From Vibrio owensii CAIM 1854 = LMG 25443 (GTDB lineage: Bacteria > Pseudomonadota > Gammaproteobacteria > Enterobacterales > Vibrionaceae): a stretch of DNA of 64,000 bases. This document shows, piece after piece, positions 8,246-18,380 of the stretch. Position numbers and translations under genes: made by a program. Numbering within the stretch: the stretch's first letter is position 1; every line of letters begins with the position of its first letter. The DNA lies in contig NZ_JPRD01000043.1 in assembly GCF_000817815.1 (NCBI RefSeq), positions 1 to 64,000 of the forward strand, given 5' to 3'. The notes beneath the pieces are model-generated. The model saw nothing but the letters and a program-made list of their open reading frames with translations. It searched no databases and was not told the origin of the DNA.

Positions 8246-9937
8246 TTACTTCATTAAGGCGTCTGTAAGTTGGAATCCGTAAATCAGAATCAGACCGATG
8301 ATGCCTGTGACCACCAAGTAGTAGAACGTTGGGATAACCGTCTTGCGCAGCGTTGCACCTTCTCGTCCTAGCAGGCCAACCGTTGCAGAGGCTGCCACAA
8401 CGTTGTGGATGGCAATCATGTTACCGGCAGCAGCGCCAACCGCTTGAAGAGCAACCACAATGGCACTTGAGATAGTCAGTGTCTGCGCTACTTCGAACTG
8501 GAACTGGCTGAACATCATGTTCGATACGGTATTAGAGCCGGCGATGAATGCACCAAGGGCACCAACAGTAGCACTCAACGCCGGGAATGCTGAGCCAACG
8601 AGGTCTGCTGCAAAGTTCGCCGTCGTTACAGGCATACTTGCTAGCTCGGCGCCGTTGACACCTGAGTTAATAAAGATACGAACCATAGGGATGGTGAACA
8701 CGAGAACGAAACCTGCACCGACTAGTGTCTTGCTTGATTCGCCAAACGCTTTGCCTAGTGACTTAGCGCCGCCACCTTGCAGAAGAACCGCAAGTAACGC
8801 AACGAAGACTAAGATGCCACCCGGAAGGTATAAAGGTTGAATTGCCGTGCTGATACCAGTTTCGCCAAGAATATTACCAAACGATAGGCTTACACTCTTA
8901 AGCAGACCTTTGAACTCAGGGCTTACGCGGCTTGCTACTAGGATAACTGCTAGCATCACGTATGGTGCCCAAGCTTTGGTTAGGCTCATTGGTTTGCCTG
9001 GGTTGTCATCAAGATTGATCTTTAGAGAACCTAGCCATTCTGCTGGCCATTTATCTTCGCTCTCGAAGTCCCATTTGGTTTTTGGAACAAGGAAACCTTT
9101 CTTCGCCGCAGTAACTACAATAGCTAGACCAACTAGACCACCAATGAGTGATGGGAACTCTGCACCCAAGAACACGCCTGTAAGTGCGTAAGGAACGGTG
9201 AAAGCAACACCAGCAAATAGTGCAAATGGCAGAATGTCTAGACCTTCGCTCCAGCTCTTGTTTTTACCGAAGAAGCGAGTCAGCATCATTGCCATTAGTA
9301 CAGGAATTAGCGTGCCAACGGTCGCGTGAATCATTGCCACGCTTGCGGTGATTTGTTGCAGGTAGGCATCCCACGTTGAACCGTGTGCGACAAGTGCTTC
9401 ACCAATGTTGTGTGTATCTAGACCTTTATTCACACCCACGATGATTGGTGTACCAACCGCGCCAAATGATACTGGTGTTGATTGGATCATCATGCCCATC
9501 AAGACCGCTGCAAGAGCAGGGAAACCAATCGCAACCAATAGTGGTGCTGCGATAGCTGCAGGTGTACCGAACCCCGATGCACCCTCAATGAATGAACCAA
9601 AACACCAAGCGATGATGATGGCTTGCACTCGACGGTCTGCCGAAATATCAGTAAATCCATTGCGGATAGTCGTGATCGCTCCGGTATGTTTTAAAGTGTT
9701 GAGCAAGAAGATGGCACCGAACACGATCCATAGAACAGAGACAGTAATTCCTAACCCTTGGAATACAGAGGCCAGTACGCGAGTAGCTGACATATCCCAA
9801 AACATTAGGGCGATAGCGACGGTTAGACCGAACGCAACAGGCATGGCTTTTTTAGCAGGCCAGTTGAGACCAACCAATAATATGGCGGCGACAACAATTG
9901 GCGAAAACGCCACAAGGGCAAGTAGGGTTTCACTCAT
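8246..9937 (-). CDS. lldP: L-lactate permease, LctP family
   Basis: A 563-residue, highly hydrophobic protein with at least 12 predicted membrane segments, the LctP layout. Recognisable blocks are CFGSFIEGASGFGTPAAI, the STPVSFGAVGTPIIVG loop, and a C-terminal GSNTVSNMMFSQFQ. It imports L-lactate (also glycolate in relatives) by proton symport across the inner membrane. Its start faces the LysR gene across 156 bp. Pairing with lldD makes a complete lactate uptake and oxidation unit. Confidence 0.93.
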   Translation of the reverse strand: MSETLLALVAFSPIVVAAILLVGLNWPAKKAMPVAFGLTVAIALMFWDMSATRVLASVFQGLGITVSVLWIVFGAIFLLNTLKHTGAITTIRNGFTDISADRRVQAIIIAWCFGSFIEGASGFGTPAAIAAPLLVAIGFPALAAVLMGMMIQSTPVSFGAVGTPIIVGVNKGLDTHNIGEALVAHGSTWDAYLQQITASVAMIHATVGTLIPVLMAMMLTRFFGKNKSWSEGLDILPFALFAGVAFTVPYALTGVFLGAEFPSLIGGLVGLAIVVTAAKKGFLVPKTKWDFESEDKWPAEWLGSLKINLDDNPGKPMSLTKAWAPYVMLAVILVASRVSPEFKGLLKSVSLSFGNILGETGISTAIQPLYLPGGILVFVALLAVLLQGGGAKSLGKAFGESSKTLVGAGFVLVFTIPMVRIFINSGVNGAELASMPVTTANFAADLVGSAFPALSATVGALGAFIAGSNTVSNMMFSQFQFEVAQTLTISSAIVVALQAVGAAAGNMIAIHNVVAASATVGLLGREGATLRKTVIPTFYYLVVTGIIGLILIYGFQLTDALMK

Positions 9938-10093
9938 TGGTACATCCTCGTACGCTGACTTCTCGAACGGCTTTATGCTGTAGAGATGATTTTTGTTGTA
10001 ATGGTTTTGTTAATTTGGTGTAAATTTACCCCTTTATTTTTTATAGATATAGGGAAATAATGAAATTAATTTATTCCAAAAGTGACATAATCG

Positions 10094-10993
10094 ATGCGTG
10101 CAGACGACCTAATCCTATTCTCTCAGGTAGTAGAAATGGGCAGCTTTAGTAAGGTGGCTGAAGAAAATAACCTTACAAATTCGGTAGTTAGTAAAAGAAT
10201 TGCTCGATTGGAAGAAGAAATTGGCGCTCAGCTATTATATCGAACAACGCGTAAATTGACCCTGACCGAAGCGGGAAAGGTTTTGTTACATAGTGCTAAA
10301 AATGTGAAGCAAGCCACTCAGGAGGCTATGGATGCAGTTTCAGGCTTTGGTGAGAATGTCAGTGGTCATATTAAAATGTCGGTGCCGACTATCTCCGGTG
10401 ATTTGATTCTAGCGGATGCAGTTGCAGAGTTTTGTAATATGCATCCTGGTTTAACAGTGGATATGTCGCTTGATAACCGCTTTGTCGACTTGGTTGCTGG
10501 TGGTTTTGACTTGGTAATTCGTACCGGCTACTTGGAAGATTCCAGTCTGATTGCGAGACATATTCTGGACTCTCAATGGGTAGTTTGTGCGTCGCCTTCT
10601 TACATCGCCAAAAATGGCAAACCGATTGAGCCTATCGACTTAACCACACACAACTGTCTGCAATACGCTTATCAAACTACTGGGGCGACCGACTGGCAGT
10701 TTAAAGGCAAAGATGGCGATTACATTGTCAGAGTCTCGGGTTGTTTCTCGACAGATAACGCTACGGCATTACGCAAGGCAGCCCTGGGTGGGCATGGTAT
10801 CGCCTACGTACCGCGTTGTTTGGTGTATCACGATATTCGCAGTGGTGAGCTGGTGGATATTTTCCCAGAGTTAGTTGGTAAAAAGCTTGGCATCTATGCG
10901 GTTTACCCTTTTACTCGTCAGCCGCCGAATAAAGTGAAGCTCTTGATAGAACACATCCGAGAGCGATACCTCACTATCTCGCATTACTTTTAA
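10094..10993 (+). CDS. LysR-family regulator divergent from the lactate genes
   Basis: A 299-residue LTTR. The winged HTH occupies residues 1-60 (LILFSQVVEMGSFSKVAEEN, then SKRIARLEEEIGAQLLYR), followed by a two-lobed effector domain. Divergent placement against lldP, with the usual shared promoter region (9938-10093), suggests it controls lactate uptake and oxidation. E. coli uses a GntR-type LldR instead, so this would be a different solution. A shallow hairpin after the stop (about 11017-11037) is the only terminator candidate. Confidence 0.88.
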   Translation: MRADDLILFSQVVEMGSFSKVAEENNLTNSVVSKRIARLEEEIGAQLLYRTTRKLTLTEAGKVLLHSAKNVKQATQEAMDAVSGFGENVSGHIKMSVPTISGDLILADAVAEFCNMHPGLTVDMSLDNRFVDLVAGGFDLVIRTGYLEDSSLIARHILDSQWVVCASPSYIAKNGKPIEPIDLTTHNCLQYAYQTTGATDWQFKGKDGDYIVRVSGCFSTDNATALRKAALGGHGIAYVPRCLVYHDIRSGELVDIFPELVGKKLGIYAVYPFTRQPPNKVKLLIEHIRERYLTISHYF

Positions 10994-11130
10994 TTGGTTC
11001 ATAAATATAAGAAATGTTTCAATCTATTGGTTGAAATTCGGTGTTTGAACCCTAAGGTAGGTATTGAGAATAAATCTCAACAAAATAATAAAACAAAACA
11101 CTTAACTTCAAACGGAGTAACACGGACGTT

Positions 11131-13170
11131 ATGCATTACCCAAAAACTCGTAAAGATTCCGTCGTCGACACTTATTTTGGTCACGACATCGCAGACCCAT
11201 ACCGCTGGTTAGAGGACGATCTCAGCCAAGAAACCGCAGAGTGGGTTTCAGGACAAAACTCAGTGACCTTTGATTACTTAGGTCAGATTCCTTTCCGCCA
11301 ACAAATCCGCGATTTAGTGGCGAATAGCCAAAACTACGAAAAGTACTCTCAACCATTTGTTCATGGTGAATACACTTACTTCTACAAAAACGATGGCTTG
11401 CAGAACCAGAGCGTTTTATACCGCAAAAAGGGTGATGAAGAAGCGGAAATCTTCCTAGACCCGAATACTTTTTCAGAAGAGGGAACAACATCACTTGGTG
11501 AAGTGAAGTTCTCTAAAGACGACTCTCTTGTCGCGTATTCTATCTCTGAGGGAGGCAGCGACTGGCGCAAGATCTTCGTCATTAATGTTGAAACCAAAGA
11601 ACAGCTTGAGCCTGAAATTGTCGACGCTAAGTTCATCACAATTTCTTGGCTTGGTAGCAAGGGCTTTTACTACGCGAGTTATGACAAACCTAAGGGCAGT
11701 GAGCTTTCGGCGCGCACTGAGCTGCACAAGCTCTACTACCATGAGTTAGGCACACCACAATCTCAAGACAAAGTTGTCTTTGGTGCGTTGGACGCGCAGA
11801 AGCATCGTTATGTAGGGGGAGTGACAACCAAAGATGATCGCTTCCTTATCATTACCGGCGCAGAGTCGACATCGGGTAACAGACTGTTCTATGTCGATCT
11901 AGCTTCAGAAGAGCAAGACGTAATCACGCTTCGAGACACAACCGATGGTGATACACATCTGATTGATAACCAAGATGACACCCTAATCTTCTATACCAAC
12001 CTAGATGCGCCTAACGGCAAAGTGGTTGGCTACAACACTCAAACTCAACAATGGGCAGAGATCATTGCCGAGCAGGAGCAACCACTGGATATCAGCAAAG
12101 GTGGTGGTTACTTGTTTGCGACTTACATGGTTGATGTTCTCTCTAAGGTTCAGCAGTTTACTTACCAAGGCGAGTTAGTGCGTGAAGTTACTCTGCCTGA
12201 TCAAGGCACTGTATATGGCTTACAGGGCAAAGCAGAAGATAAGACGCTTTACTACACCTTTACTAACTACGTGACCCCTCCGACCATCTTCTCTTTTAAT
12301 GTGGAAAGCGGTGATTCTGCACTCTACCAAGAATCGAAAGCCCCGTTCGACCGTAAAGAATACGAGTCTCAACAAGTGTTCTATACCTCAAAAGACGGGA
12401 CGAAAGTGCCGATGATCATCTCGTATAAGAAAGGCACCAAACTCGATGGTACAGCACCAACCATGCTTTATGGCTATGGTGGCTTTAACATCAGTTTGAC
12501 GCCGATGTTCTCGGGAAATGTCGCGAACTGGTTAGAGCTTGGTGGTATTTACGCGGTGGCAAACATGCGTGGCGGCGGCGAATATGGCAAAGCTTGGCAC
12601 AATGCAGGTACTCAGCAACAAAAGCAAAACGTGTTTGATGACTTTATTGCCGCGGCGGAATACTTGATTGAGCACGACTACACTAGCTCAGAGCGCCTTG
12701 CGATTCGTGGTGGCTCAAATGGCGGCTTGTTGGTTGGCGCTTGTATGACTCAGCGTCCAGAACTGTTTAAAGTGGCGATTCCTGCGGTTGGCGTATTAGA
12801 CATGCTTCGCTACCACACCTTTACCTCTGGTGAGGGCTGGAAGTACGACTACGGCACGTCAGAGCAAGCCGAGGCGATGTTCCAATATCTACTTGGTTAT
12901 TCACCTGTGCACAACGTCAAAGAGGGTGTCTCGTATCCGGCTACGCTTGTCACGACCGCAGACCACGATGACCGTGTTGTCCCTGCGCACTCATATAAGT
13001 TTATTGCAGAGCTGCAAGAGAAGCATCAAGGAGACAATCCGGTGCTGATTCGTATCGATGTGAATGCTGGCCATGGCGCGGGGATGCCGCTGAGCAAACA
13101 AATCGACCTGACTACCGACGTTTACGCGTTTGCATTACATAACATGGGTATCGAAACGCTCGATATTTAA
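11131..13170 (+). CDS. Cytoplasmic prolyl oligopeptidase, peptidase family S9A
   Basis: A 679-residue protein with the S9A layout. The N-terminal segment (DPYRWLED) and a beta-propeller to about residue 400 are followed by an alpha/beta-hydrolase domain. The nucleophile is S529 in GGSNGG, the acid lies in TADHDDRV, and the His is in NAGHGAG. It has no signal peptide, so it should act on short peptides in the cytoplasm, cutting after Pro. A second S9 enzyme with a signal peptide occurs at 50846 in this window. A good terminator follows, so it is monocistronic. The start is an ATG with an AG-rich but distant ribosome site. Confidence 0.9.
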   Translation: MHYPKTRKDSVVDTYFGHDIADPYRWLEDDLSQETAEWVSGQNSVTFDYLGQIPFRQQIRDLVANSQNYEKYSQPFVHGEYTYFYKNDGLQNQSVLYRKKGDEEAEIFLDPNTFSEEGTTSLGEVKFSKDDSLVAYSISEGGSDWRKIFVINVETKEQLEPEIVDAKFITISWLGSKGFYYASYDKPKGSELSARTELHKLYYHELGTPQSQDKVVFGALDAQKHRYVGGVTTKDDRFLIITGAESTSGNRLFYVDLASEEQDVITLRDTTDGDTHLIDNQDDTLIFYTNLDAPNGKVVGYNTQTQQWAEIIAEQEQPLDISKGGGYLFATYMVDVLSKVQQFTYQGELVREVTLPDQGTVYGLQGKAEDKTLYYTFTNYVTPPTIFSFNVESGDSALYQESKAPFDRKEYESQQVFYTSKDGTKVPMIISYKKGTKLDGTAPTMLYGYGGFNISLTPMFSGNVANWLELGGIYAVANMRGGGEYGKAWHNAGTQQQKQNVFDDFIAAAEYLIEHDYTSSERLAIRGGSNGGLLVGACMTQRPELFKVAIPAVGVLDMLRYHTFTSGEGWKYDYGTSEQAEAMFQYLLGYSPVHNVKEGVSYPATLVTTADHDDRVVPAHSYKFIAELQEKHQGDNPVLIRIDVNAGHGAGMPLSKQIDLTTDVYAFALHNMGIETLDI

Positions 13171-13194
13171 TACGAAGCGCAGGCTCAACATAAT

Positions 13195-13227
13195 AAAAAA
13201 TGCCGCGACATCCATCGCGGCATTTTT
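13195..13227 (+). terminator. Intrinsic terminator of the prolyl oligopeptidase gene
   Basis: An 8-bp GC-rich stem (13201-13208 with 13215-13222), loop of six, preceded by A6 and followed by T5. The flanking A/T runs would let it work in both directions. Confidence 0.92.
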
Positions 13228-13391
13228 CATGGTTGGGGGAACTCAATGTGTTAGTTAGGGTGACTAAGCCTAACTTTGAACCAACCAGTCTCGGCGGCCA
13301 AACCGAATGGCAGCTATACCATTTTTCGTAGTTATGGCGAAAAATTCACCATACTTTAATCCTAGTTTAAGAATATGAAACTGTGATGAAT

Positions 13392-15023
13392 CTAGGCTGC
13401 ATCATCTTGATTTTCATTGTTTTCAAGGTCAAATGAGGCATCAATCAGTTTTCTTGTGTAATCGCTTTTCGGATTATGGAAGATTTCTTCAGCCGTTCCT
13501 TGCTCCATGACTTCACCCTTTTGCATCACCAAAACACGGTCCGACAAAGCTTTGACTACGGAGAGGTCGTGACTAATAAACAAGAAGCCGATGTTGTGTT
13601 TCTTCTGCAAATCTTTCAGAAGATCAATCACGGTCAACTGAACAGAGCGGTCGAGAGCCGAGGTTGGCTCATCAAGCAAAATGAAAGAAGGCTCAAGAAT
13701 TAACGCACGCGCAATAGCGATACGTTGACGCTGACCACCAGAGAACTCGTGCGGGTAACGGTTAATAGATGCAGGGGCTAAGCGCACCTCTCGCAGAACA
13801 TCACGTGCTTTTTGCATTCGTTCTGCTTTGCTCATTTGAGGTTGATGCACAGTGAGACCTTCAGTGATGATGTCACCGACCGTCATGCGAGGAGAAAGCG
13901 AGCCGTAAGGGTCTTGGAACACCATCTGGACATCTTTCTTTAACTCAAAACGTTGTTTGGCAGAGAGTAGGGAAAGATCTTGTCCTTTGAATTGAATCTT
14001 GCCACTTGATGGCAGCAAACCAATCAAAGCCCGTCCTAGTGTCGATTTACCGGAACCTGACTCACCAACAATACCAAGCGTTTCGCCTTGCTTTAACTCT
14101 AGTGAGATGCCTTTAACTGCCTCAAAATACTCGTTCTTGCTGGCGATGAAGTGCGGCTTAACAAGAAACTTAACGCGGATATCATCGGCTTTAAGAAGTT
14201 CAGCGGCGTTTTCTTCAATCGGGTCTTTGCTGCCTTTAGGAATCGAGTTAATCAACATCTTGGTGTAATCATGCTGCGGTTCGGAGAAGAGTGCGTCTGT
14301 AATGCCTTCTTCGACCACTTCACCTTTACACATCACCAATACTCGGTCAGCAAAGTGTTTCACTACGCCTAAGTCGTGAGTGATGAACAAAATCGCCATG
14401 CCCATCTTGGCTTGGATCTCTTTGATCAGATAAAGCACTTCTGCCTGAACGGTAACGTCTAGCGCCGTGGTTGGCTCATCGGCAATCAGAATGTCTGGCT
14501 CGTTTATTAGAGCCATGGCAATCATGATGCGTTGCAACTGACCACCGGAGAATTCGTGCGGATACTTAGTGTAAGCTTGTTGAGGATTTGGTAAGTGCAC
14601 TAAGTCAAACAGCTCAAGCACCTTGTCTTTGGCTTGTTTCTTACTCACTGGACGATGACACATAATGGCTTCCGCCACTTGAATACCAACGCGCATGTAT
14701 GGGTTAAGAGAAGTCATTGGCTCTTGGAAAATCATACCAATGCGATCGCCACGGATGCTTTGCATTTGGCGTTCGGTTTTCTCTAGGATTGATTCGCCTT
14801 CAAAGACGATAGAGGAATCGGCGTGCAAAATGGCATTATCTGGCAGCAACCTCATCAACGCATTGGTTGAGACAGACTTACCAGAGCCAGATTCGCCTAC
14901 GATAGACAGTGTTTCACCTGCTTTGAGATCGAAGCTAACCTTCTTTACTGCATCGACGATACCATCGTTTGTCGTAAAGCTGACAGACAGGTTGTTCACC
15001 GAAAGAATGGTTTGTGTGGACAT
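13392..15023 (-). CDS. Double ATP-binding subunit of a peptide/oligopeptide ABC transporter (YejF-like)
   Basis: About 543 residues holding two complete ABC cassettes. The first has GESGSGKS, signature FSGGQLQRI and Walker B ILIADEPTTALD. The second has GESGSGKST, FSGGQRQRI and FILLDEPTSALD. C-terminal oligopeptide-type extensions (the first near HDYTKMLI, the second near SDYTRKLI) follow each. This is the YejF/DppDF-type fusion for peptide importers. No permease or binding protein lies beside it, so it is either split from its partners or serves them in trans. I chose the ATG at 15023, with AGGA six bases upstream, over the GTG before it. A hairpin in the 13340s may end the transcript. Confidence 0.88.
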   Translation of the reverse strand: MSTQTILSVNNLSVSFTTNDGIVDAVKKVSFDLKAGETLSIVGESGSGKSVSTNALMRLLPDNAILHADSSIVFEGESILEKTERQMQSIRGDRIGMIFQEPMTSLNPYMRVGIQVAEAIMCHRPVSKKQAKDKVLELFDLVHLPNPQQAYTKYPHEFSGGQLQRIMIAMALINEPDILIADEPTTALDVTVQAEVLYLIKEIQAKMGMAILFITHDLGVVKHFADRVLVMCKGEVVEEGITDALFSEPQHDYTKMLINSIPKGSKDPIEENAAELLKADDIRVKFLVKPHFIASKNEYFEAVKGISLELKQGETLGIVGESGSGKSTLGRALIGLLPSSGKIQFKGQDLSLLSAKQRFELKKDVQMVFQDPYGSLSPRMTVGDIITEGLTVHQPQMSKAERMQKARDVLREVRLAPASINRYPHEFSGGQRQRIAIARALILEPSFILLDEPTSALDRSVQLTVIDLLKDLQKKHNIGFLFISHDLSVVKALSDRVLVMQKGEVMEQGTAEEIFHNPKSDYTRKLIDASFDLENNENQDDAA

Positions 15024-15097
15024 CACGTTTCCTTGTGTATCGAGTTGTTATTACTGTTATTTGTTGTGCCTTACCGTGGCAACTCTAATGAAGAGGG

Positions 15098-15595
15098 CTA
15101 ATTGTAGAGTTGAGACGCGCCCGCTTCTGCAGAACTCATGGCTTGTAGATACAAGAACTGTTCATGAGCACGGGTGACGTGATCGAGCTCTATCATCCAT
15201 TGAGCGTTACGTTGGGCAGAGCAAAATGCTGCCATGTGCGCCAATAAATCTTCGCTCTGTTTGCTCAGCATTTGGCTAACGCGGCCAATTAAATCATGGC
15301 TCTCGAGCTGTAAGAATTGGAACAGAGCGTAAGGCTGATTAAGCGCCGCGAACGCTTCTTGCTGCATACCGAGTTTGTTGAGAATTTCTGACTGCGCAAC
15401 GCTCGCATCACGCAACCCACTAATTAAACACACAAACTGACACGGCTTGGTTTGTTCGTTTTCAAGTGCGGAGTGAATGTGGTTTGGCAGGTGGTTGAGC
15501 ACGTCTTCGTAAAAGCGATGAGCTTCTGGCCAATGGCCTTGTTCCATCAGCTGCTCTGCTTTCAAATAGCGCATCCAGCATTGCTCAATATTCAT
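15098..15595 (-). CDS. Hypothetical protein, TPR-like helical
   Basis: A 165-residue, all-helical protein with no signal peptide. The first 40 residues (AEQLMEQGHWPEAHRFYEDV) read like one tetratricopeptide repeat. The rest is helical with scattered Cys and His and is not recognisable. The ATG at 15595 has GGAG six bases upstream and is preferred to the GTG at 15607. It lies upstream of the double ATPase on the same strand, 74 bp away, so the two may be co-transcribed. No function can be assigned. Confidence 0.75.
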   Translation of the reverse strand: MNIEQCWMRYLKAEQLMEQGHWPEAHRFYEDVLNHLPNHIHSALENEQTKPCQFVCLISGLRDASVAQSEILNKLGMQQEAFAALNQPYALFQFLQLESHDLIGRVSQMLSKQSEDLLAHMAAFCSAQRNAQWMIELDHVTRAHEQFLYLQAMSSAEAGASQLYN

Positions 15596-15792
15596 CTTCA
15601 TCTCCACAAAATTCGATTTGAACAGATATTAAATGAAATTAATTATCAATTGCAAGTGCGACTTTTTATCATTTTAAAAGGCGTACAGCTGTTCGTAAAA
15701 TGTTCAAACGAACCGGGGTGGAAGATAAATCACTTAAATTTAAACAAATAATCTCTACACTGAGGTAACGACAATAAGAAAAGGAGGCGAGT

Positions 15793-18153
15793 ATGGCAGT
15801 ACAAAGATTGGAACCTAAACAGCTGTATTCTGTAGCTGATCTAGAGAATATGCCATGTAAGTCGACCAAGGAATTACCTCCGATTGACGAAATTGTAGGG
15901 CAAGAGCGCGCACAGAAAGCGGTCGAGTTCGCCATGTCAATCAAGGAGAAAGGGTACAACATCTACGCCATTGGTCAGAACGGCCTAGGCAAGCGCACCA
16001 TGATTTTGCGCTATTTAAATCGCCATCAACACGATGCCGCAGCACTGTTTGATTGGTGTTATGTCGCGAACTTTGAAGACACGCGTATACCAAAAGTCCT
16101 AAAGCTCCCGTGCGGAATTGGTAGCAAGCTCAAAGTAGACATCGAAAAGCTGATGGGTAAATTGCTCAATGCTTTACCTCTCGCGTTCGACAATGAGATG
16201 TACTACAGTCGAGCTGATCGTTTGAAAAACCAACTTGCGAATAAACAGCAACACGAGTTGGACAGCATCAGTAAGGAAGCAAAAGAGAAAGGCATCAGCC
16301 TAACGATCACGGCGCAAGGTGATTATCAGTTTGTTGCGATGGACGGTGAAGAGCTGCATACCGAAGAATCTTTCGAAGCGCTCAGCAAGAAAGAGCAAGA
16401 ATACTTTGGCAGCAGTATCGATGAGCTAGAAGTCAGTTTGCGTAATATGGTTCGCGAGCTCACGGAGTGGGAAGACTCATTTAGCGAGAAGATCAAAAAG
16501 CTTAATGATGACGTAACGCTGGACGTGATTACCCACTTCATCAAGCAATTGAAAGTGGATTACGCTGAGTATTCGGAAATCAAAACCTACTTAACTGATC
16601 TGCAAAAAGATATTGTCGAAAACGCGGACATCTTCCTAGAGCAGAGTGGTGAACAAGGTGAGATTGCTACCGCTTCCTTAGATAAGAAGCTTCCACGTCG
16701 TTACAAAGTCAACGTACTGGTTAGTCGTAAAGATTGCGAGTTCCCAATTGTGGTGGAAGAGAATCCGAACTACCACTCGCTATTTGGTTCAATTGAAACG
16801 GCGACGTTCAAAGGCACAGTGTTTACCGATTTCTCTTTGATTAGAGCGGGTAGTTTGCATAAAGCGAACGGAGGCGTGTTGTTGATGGATGCACAAAAGG
16901 TGCTTGAGCAACCTTATGTGTGGGATGGATTGAAGCGTGCATTACGTTCTCGTCAGCTGAGTTTTACTTCTTTAGAAAAAGAAGTGACATTGACTGGCGC
17001 GGTTTCTCTTGATCCTGAACCGATTCCATTGGATATCAAAATCATCTTGTTTGGTGATTACCGTACTTACCAACTGCTGCAACACTACGATCCGGAGTTT
17101 GGAGAACTGTTCCGTGTGACGGCGGATTTCGAAGACGAAATGAAGCGTACACCGGATTCAGAACTGCAATACGCACGTTTTATTTCTAGTGTGGTGAACG
17201 ACAACAACATGCTGCACTGCGATAAGAAAGCCATCGCGCGCATCATCGAGTACAGTTCACGTTTGTCTGGAGACCAAACCAAGCTTTCGTTGCATTCTGC
17301 CAACATCGCTAACCTATTACGTGAGTCTAACTACGTGGCTCGCCAGGCGAATTCCAACATGATCCGTATCGGACACGTGGAAGAGGCACTGAGCAATCAA
17401 GAAATGCGAGTCAGCCGTTTGCAAGATAGCGTGATGGAAACCTTCGTTAATGGCACGACCTTGATTCGTACCGAAGGTTCTGCCGTGGGTCAGGTCAACG
17501 CACTGTCGGTATTGAGCACCAGTGACCACATGTTTGGCGCGCCGAACCGCATTACGGCAACCACGTGTTACGGTGATGGTGAAGTGATTGATATCGAAAG
17601 AAGTGTTGATCTTGGCGGTAGCATTCACTCGAAAGGTGTGATGATTCTGTCTGCTTACTTGTCGTCTGTGTTTGGTAAGACAGCACGCGTTCCACTGACA
17701 ACCACGATTACCTTTGAGCAATCGTACGGTGGTGTAGATGGTGACAGTGCAAGTATGGCCGAGTTCTGTGCAGTCGTGTCGGCGTTCTCGAAACAGCCAA
17801 ACCGTCAGGATATTGCGATTACTGGTTCGATGAACCAATTCGGTGAAGCACAGCCTATTGGGGGTGTAAACGAGAAGATCGAAGGCTTCTACGATGTGTG
17901 CGAAATCAAAGGTCGTCATGCTGGACAAGGGGTGATCATCCCGCGTTCAAATGTACATAACCTGATGCTTCGCCCTGACATTGTCAAAGCGGTAGAGAAG
18001 GGAGATTTCCACATTTGGGCTATTGACCACGTAACCGAAGCGGTTGAGCTGTTTACTGGCAAAGATGCTGGTGAAGCGACTGACGAGGGAACTTACCCTA
18101 TCGACACCATCTTTGGCTTGGCACAAGCTAAGCTAAATGCGCTGAGAAAATAA
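15793..18153 (+). CDS. LonB-like ATP-dependent protease (AAA_32 plus Lon proteolytic domain)
   Basis: A 786-residue protein. The N-terminal AAA part has Walker A GQNGLGKRT (about residue 59), a long coiled-coil insertion (about 140-280), and a Walker B-like block NGGVLLMDAQKVLEQPYVW. The C-terminal Lon peptidase has the Ser/Lys dyad at S652 (GDSAS) and K695 (NEKIEGF), the 43-residue spacing usual for Lon. It is the YcbZ/LonB-like branch, cytoplasmic, without the N-terminal substrate domain of LonA. It stands alone with a strong AAGGAGG ribosome site and a double terminator. Substrates are unknown. Confidence 0.9.
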   Translation: MAVQRLEPKQLYSVADLENMPCKSTKELPPIDEIVGQERAQKAVEFAMSIKEKGYNIYAIGQNGLGKRTMILRYLNRHQHDAAALFDWCYVANFEDTRIPKVLKLPCGIGSKLKVDIEKLMGKLLNALPLAFDNEMYYSRADRLKNQLANKQQHELDSISKEAKEKGISLTITAQGDYQFVAMDGEELHTEESFEALSKKEQEYFGSSIDELEVSLRNMVRELTEWEDSFSEKIKKLNDDVTLDVITHFIKQLKVDYAEYSEIKTYLTDLQKDIVENADIFLEQSGEQGEIATASLDKKLPRRYKVNVLVSRKDCEFPIVVEENPNYHSLFGSIETATFKGTVFTDFSLIRAGSLHKANGGVLLMDAQKVLEQPYVWDGLKRALRSRQLSFTSLEKEVTLTGAVSLDPEPIPLDIKIILFGDYRTYQLLQHYDPEFGELFRVTADFEDEMKRTPDSELQYARFISSVVNDNNMLHCDKKAIARIIEYSSRLSGDQTKLSLHSANIANLLRESNYVARQANSNMIRIGHVEEALSNQEMRVSRLQDSVMETFVNGTTLIRTEGSAVGQVNALSVLSTSDHMFGAPNRITATTCYGDGEVIDIERSVDLGGSIHSKGVMILSAYLSSVFGKTARVPLTTTITFEQSYGGVDGDSASMAEFCAVVSAFSKQPNRQDIAITGSMNQFGEAQPIGGVNEKIEGFYDVCEIKGRHAGQGVIIPRSNVHNLMLRPDIVKAVEKGDFHIWAIDHVTEAVELFTGKDAGEATDEGTYPIDTIFGLAQAKLNALRK

Positions 18154-18212
18154 GCACTTATTGACATAAAAGTTGATAGAAAAGCGTATAAATTTTCATA
18201 ACTTGTCATAAT

Positions 18213-18275
18213 GACAATATCCCGACGCAGTTGTCGGGATATTGTCGCTAAAGCCATGAAATTGATGGCTTTTTG
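18213..18275 (+). terminator. Two consecutive hairpins after the LonB-like gene
   Basis: The first is a perfect 14-bp stem (18213-18226 with 18233-18246). The second is a 6-bp stem (18252-18257 with 18265-18270) followed by T5, a normal intrinsic terminator. The first lacks a T run and could be a structured 3' end. Confidence 0.8.
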
Positions 18276-18380
18276 CTCTGGACAAAAGTGTGATCTATCT
18301 CTAGTATTTGCCCCCTTGTCTATTCGTCCGGGAATAATCCCATCGCAAGGAAGCCAACACTCAAATACCTGAGGTTACTC

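Noticed and set aside
9405..9983. 192-residue plus-strand ORF inside lldP
   Set aside because: A frame shadow of a long, conserved membrane-protein gene on the other strand.
17317..17928. 203-residue minus-strand ORF inside the LonB-like gene
   Set aside because: A frame shadow over the conserved protease domain; no start signal.
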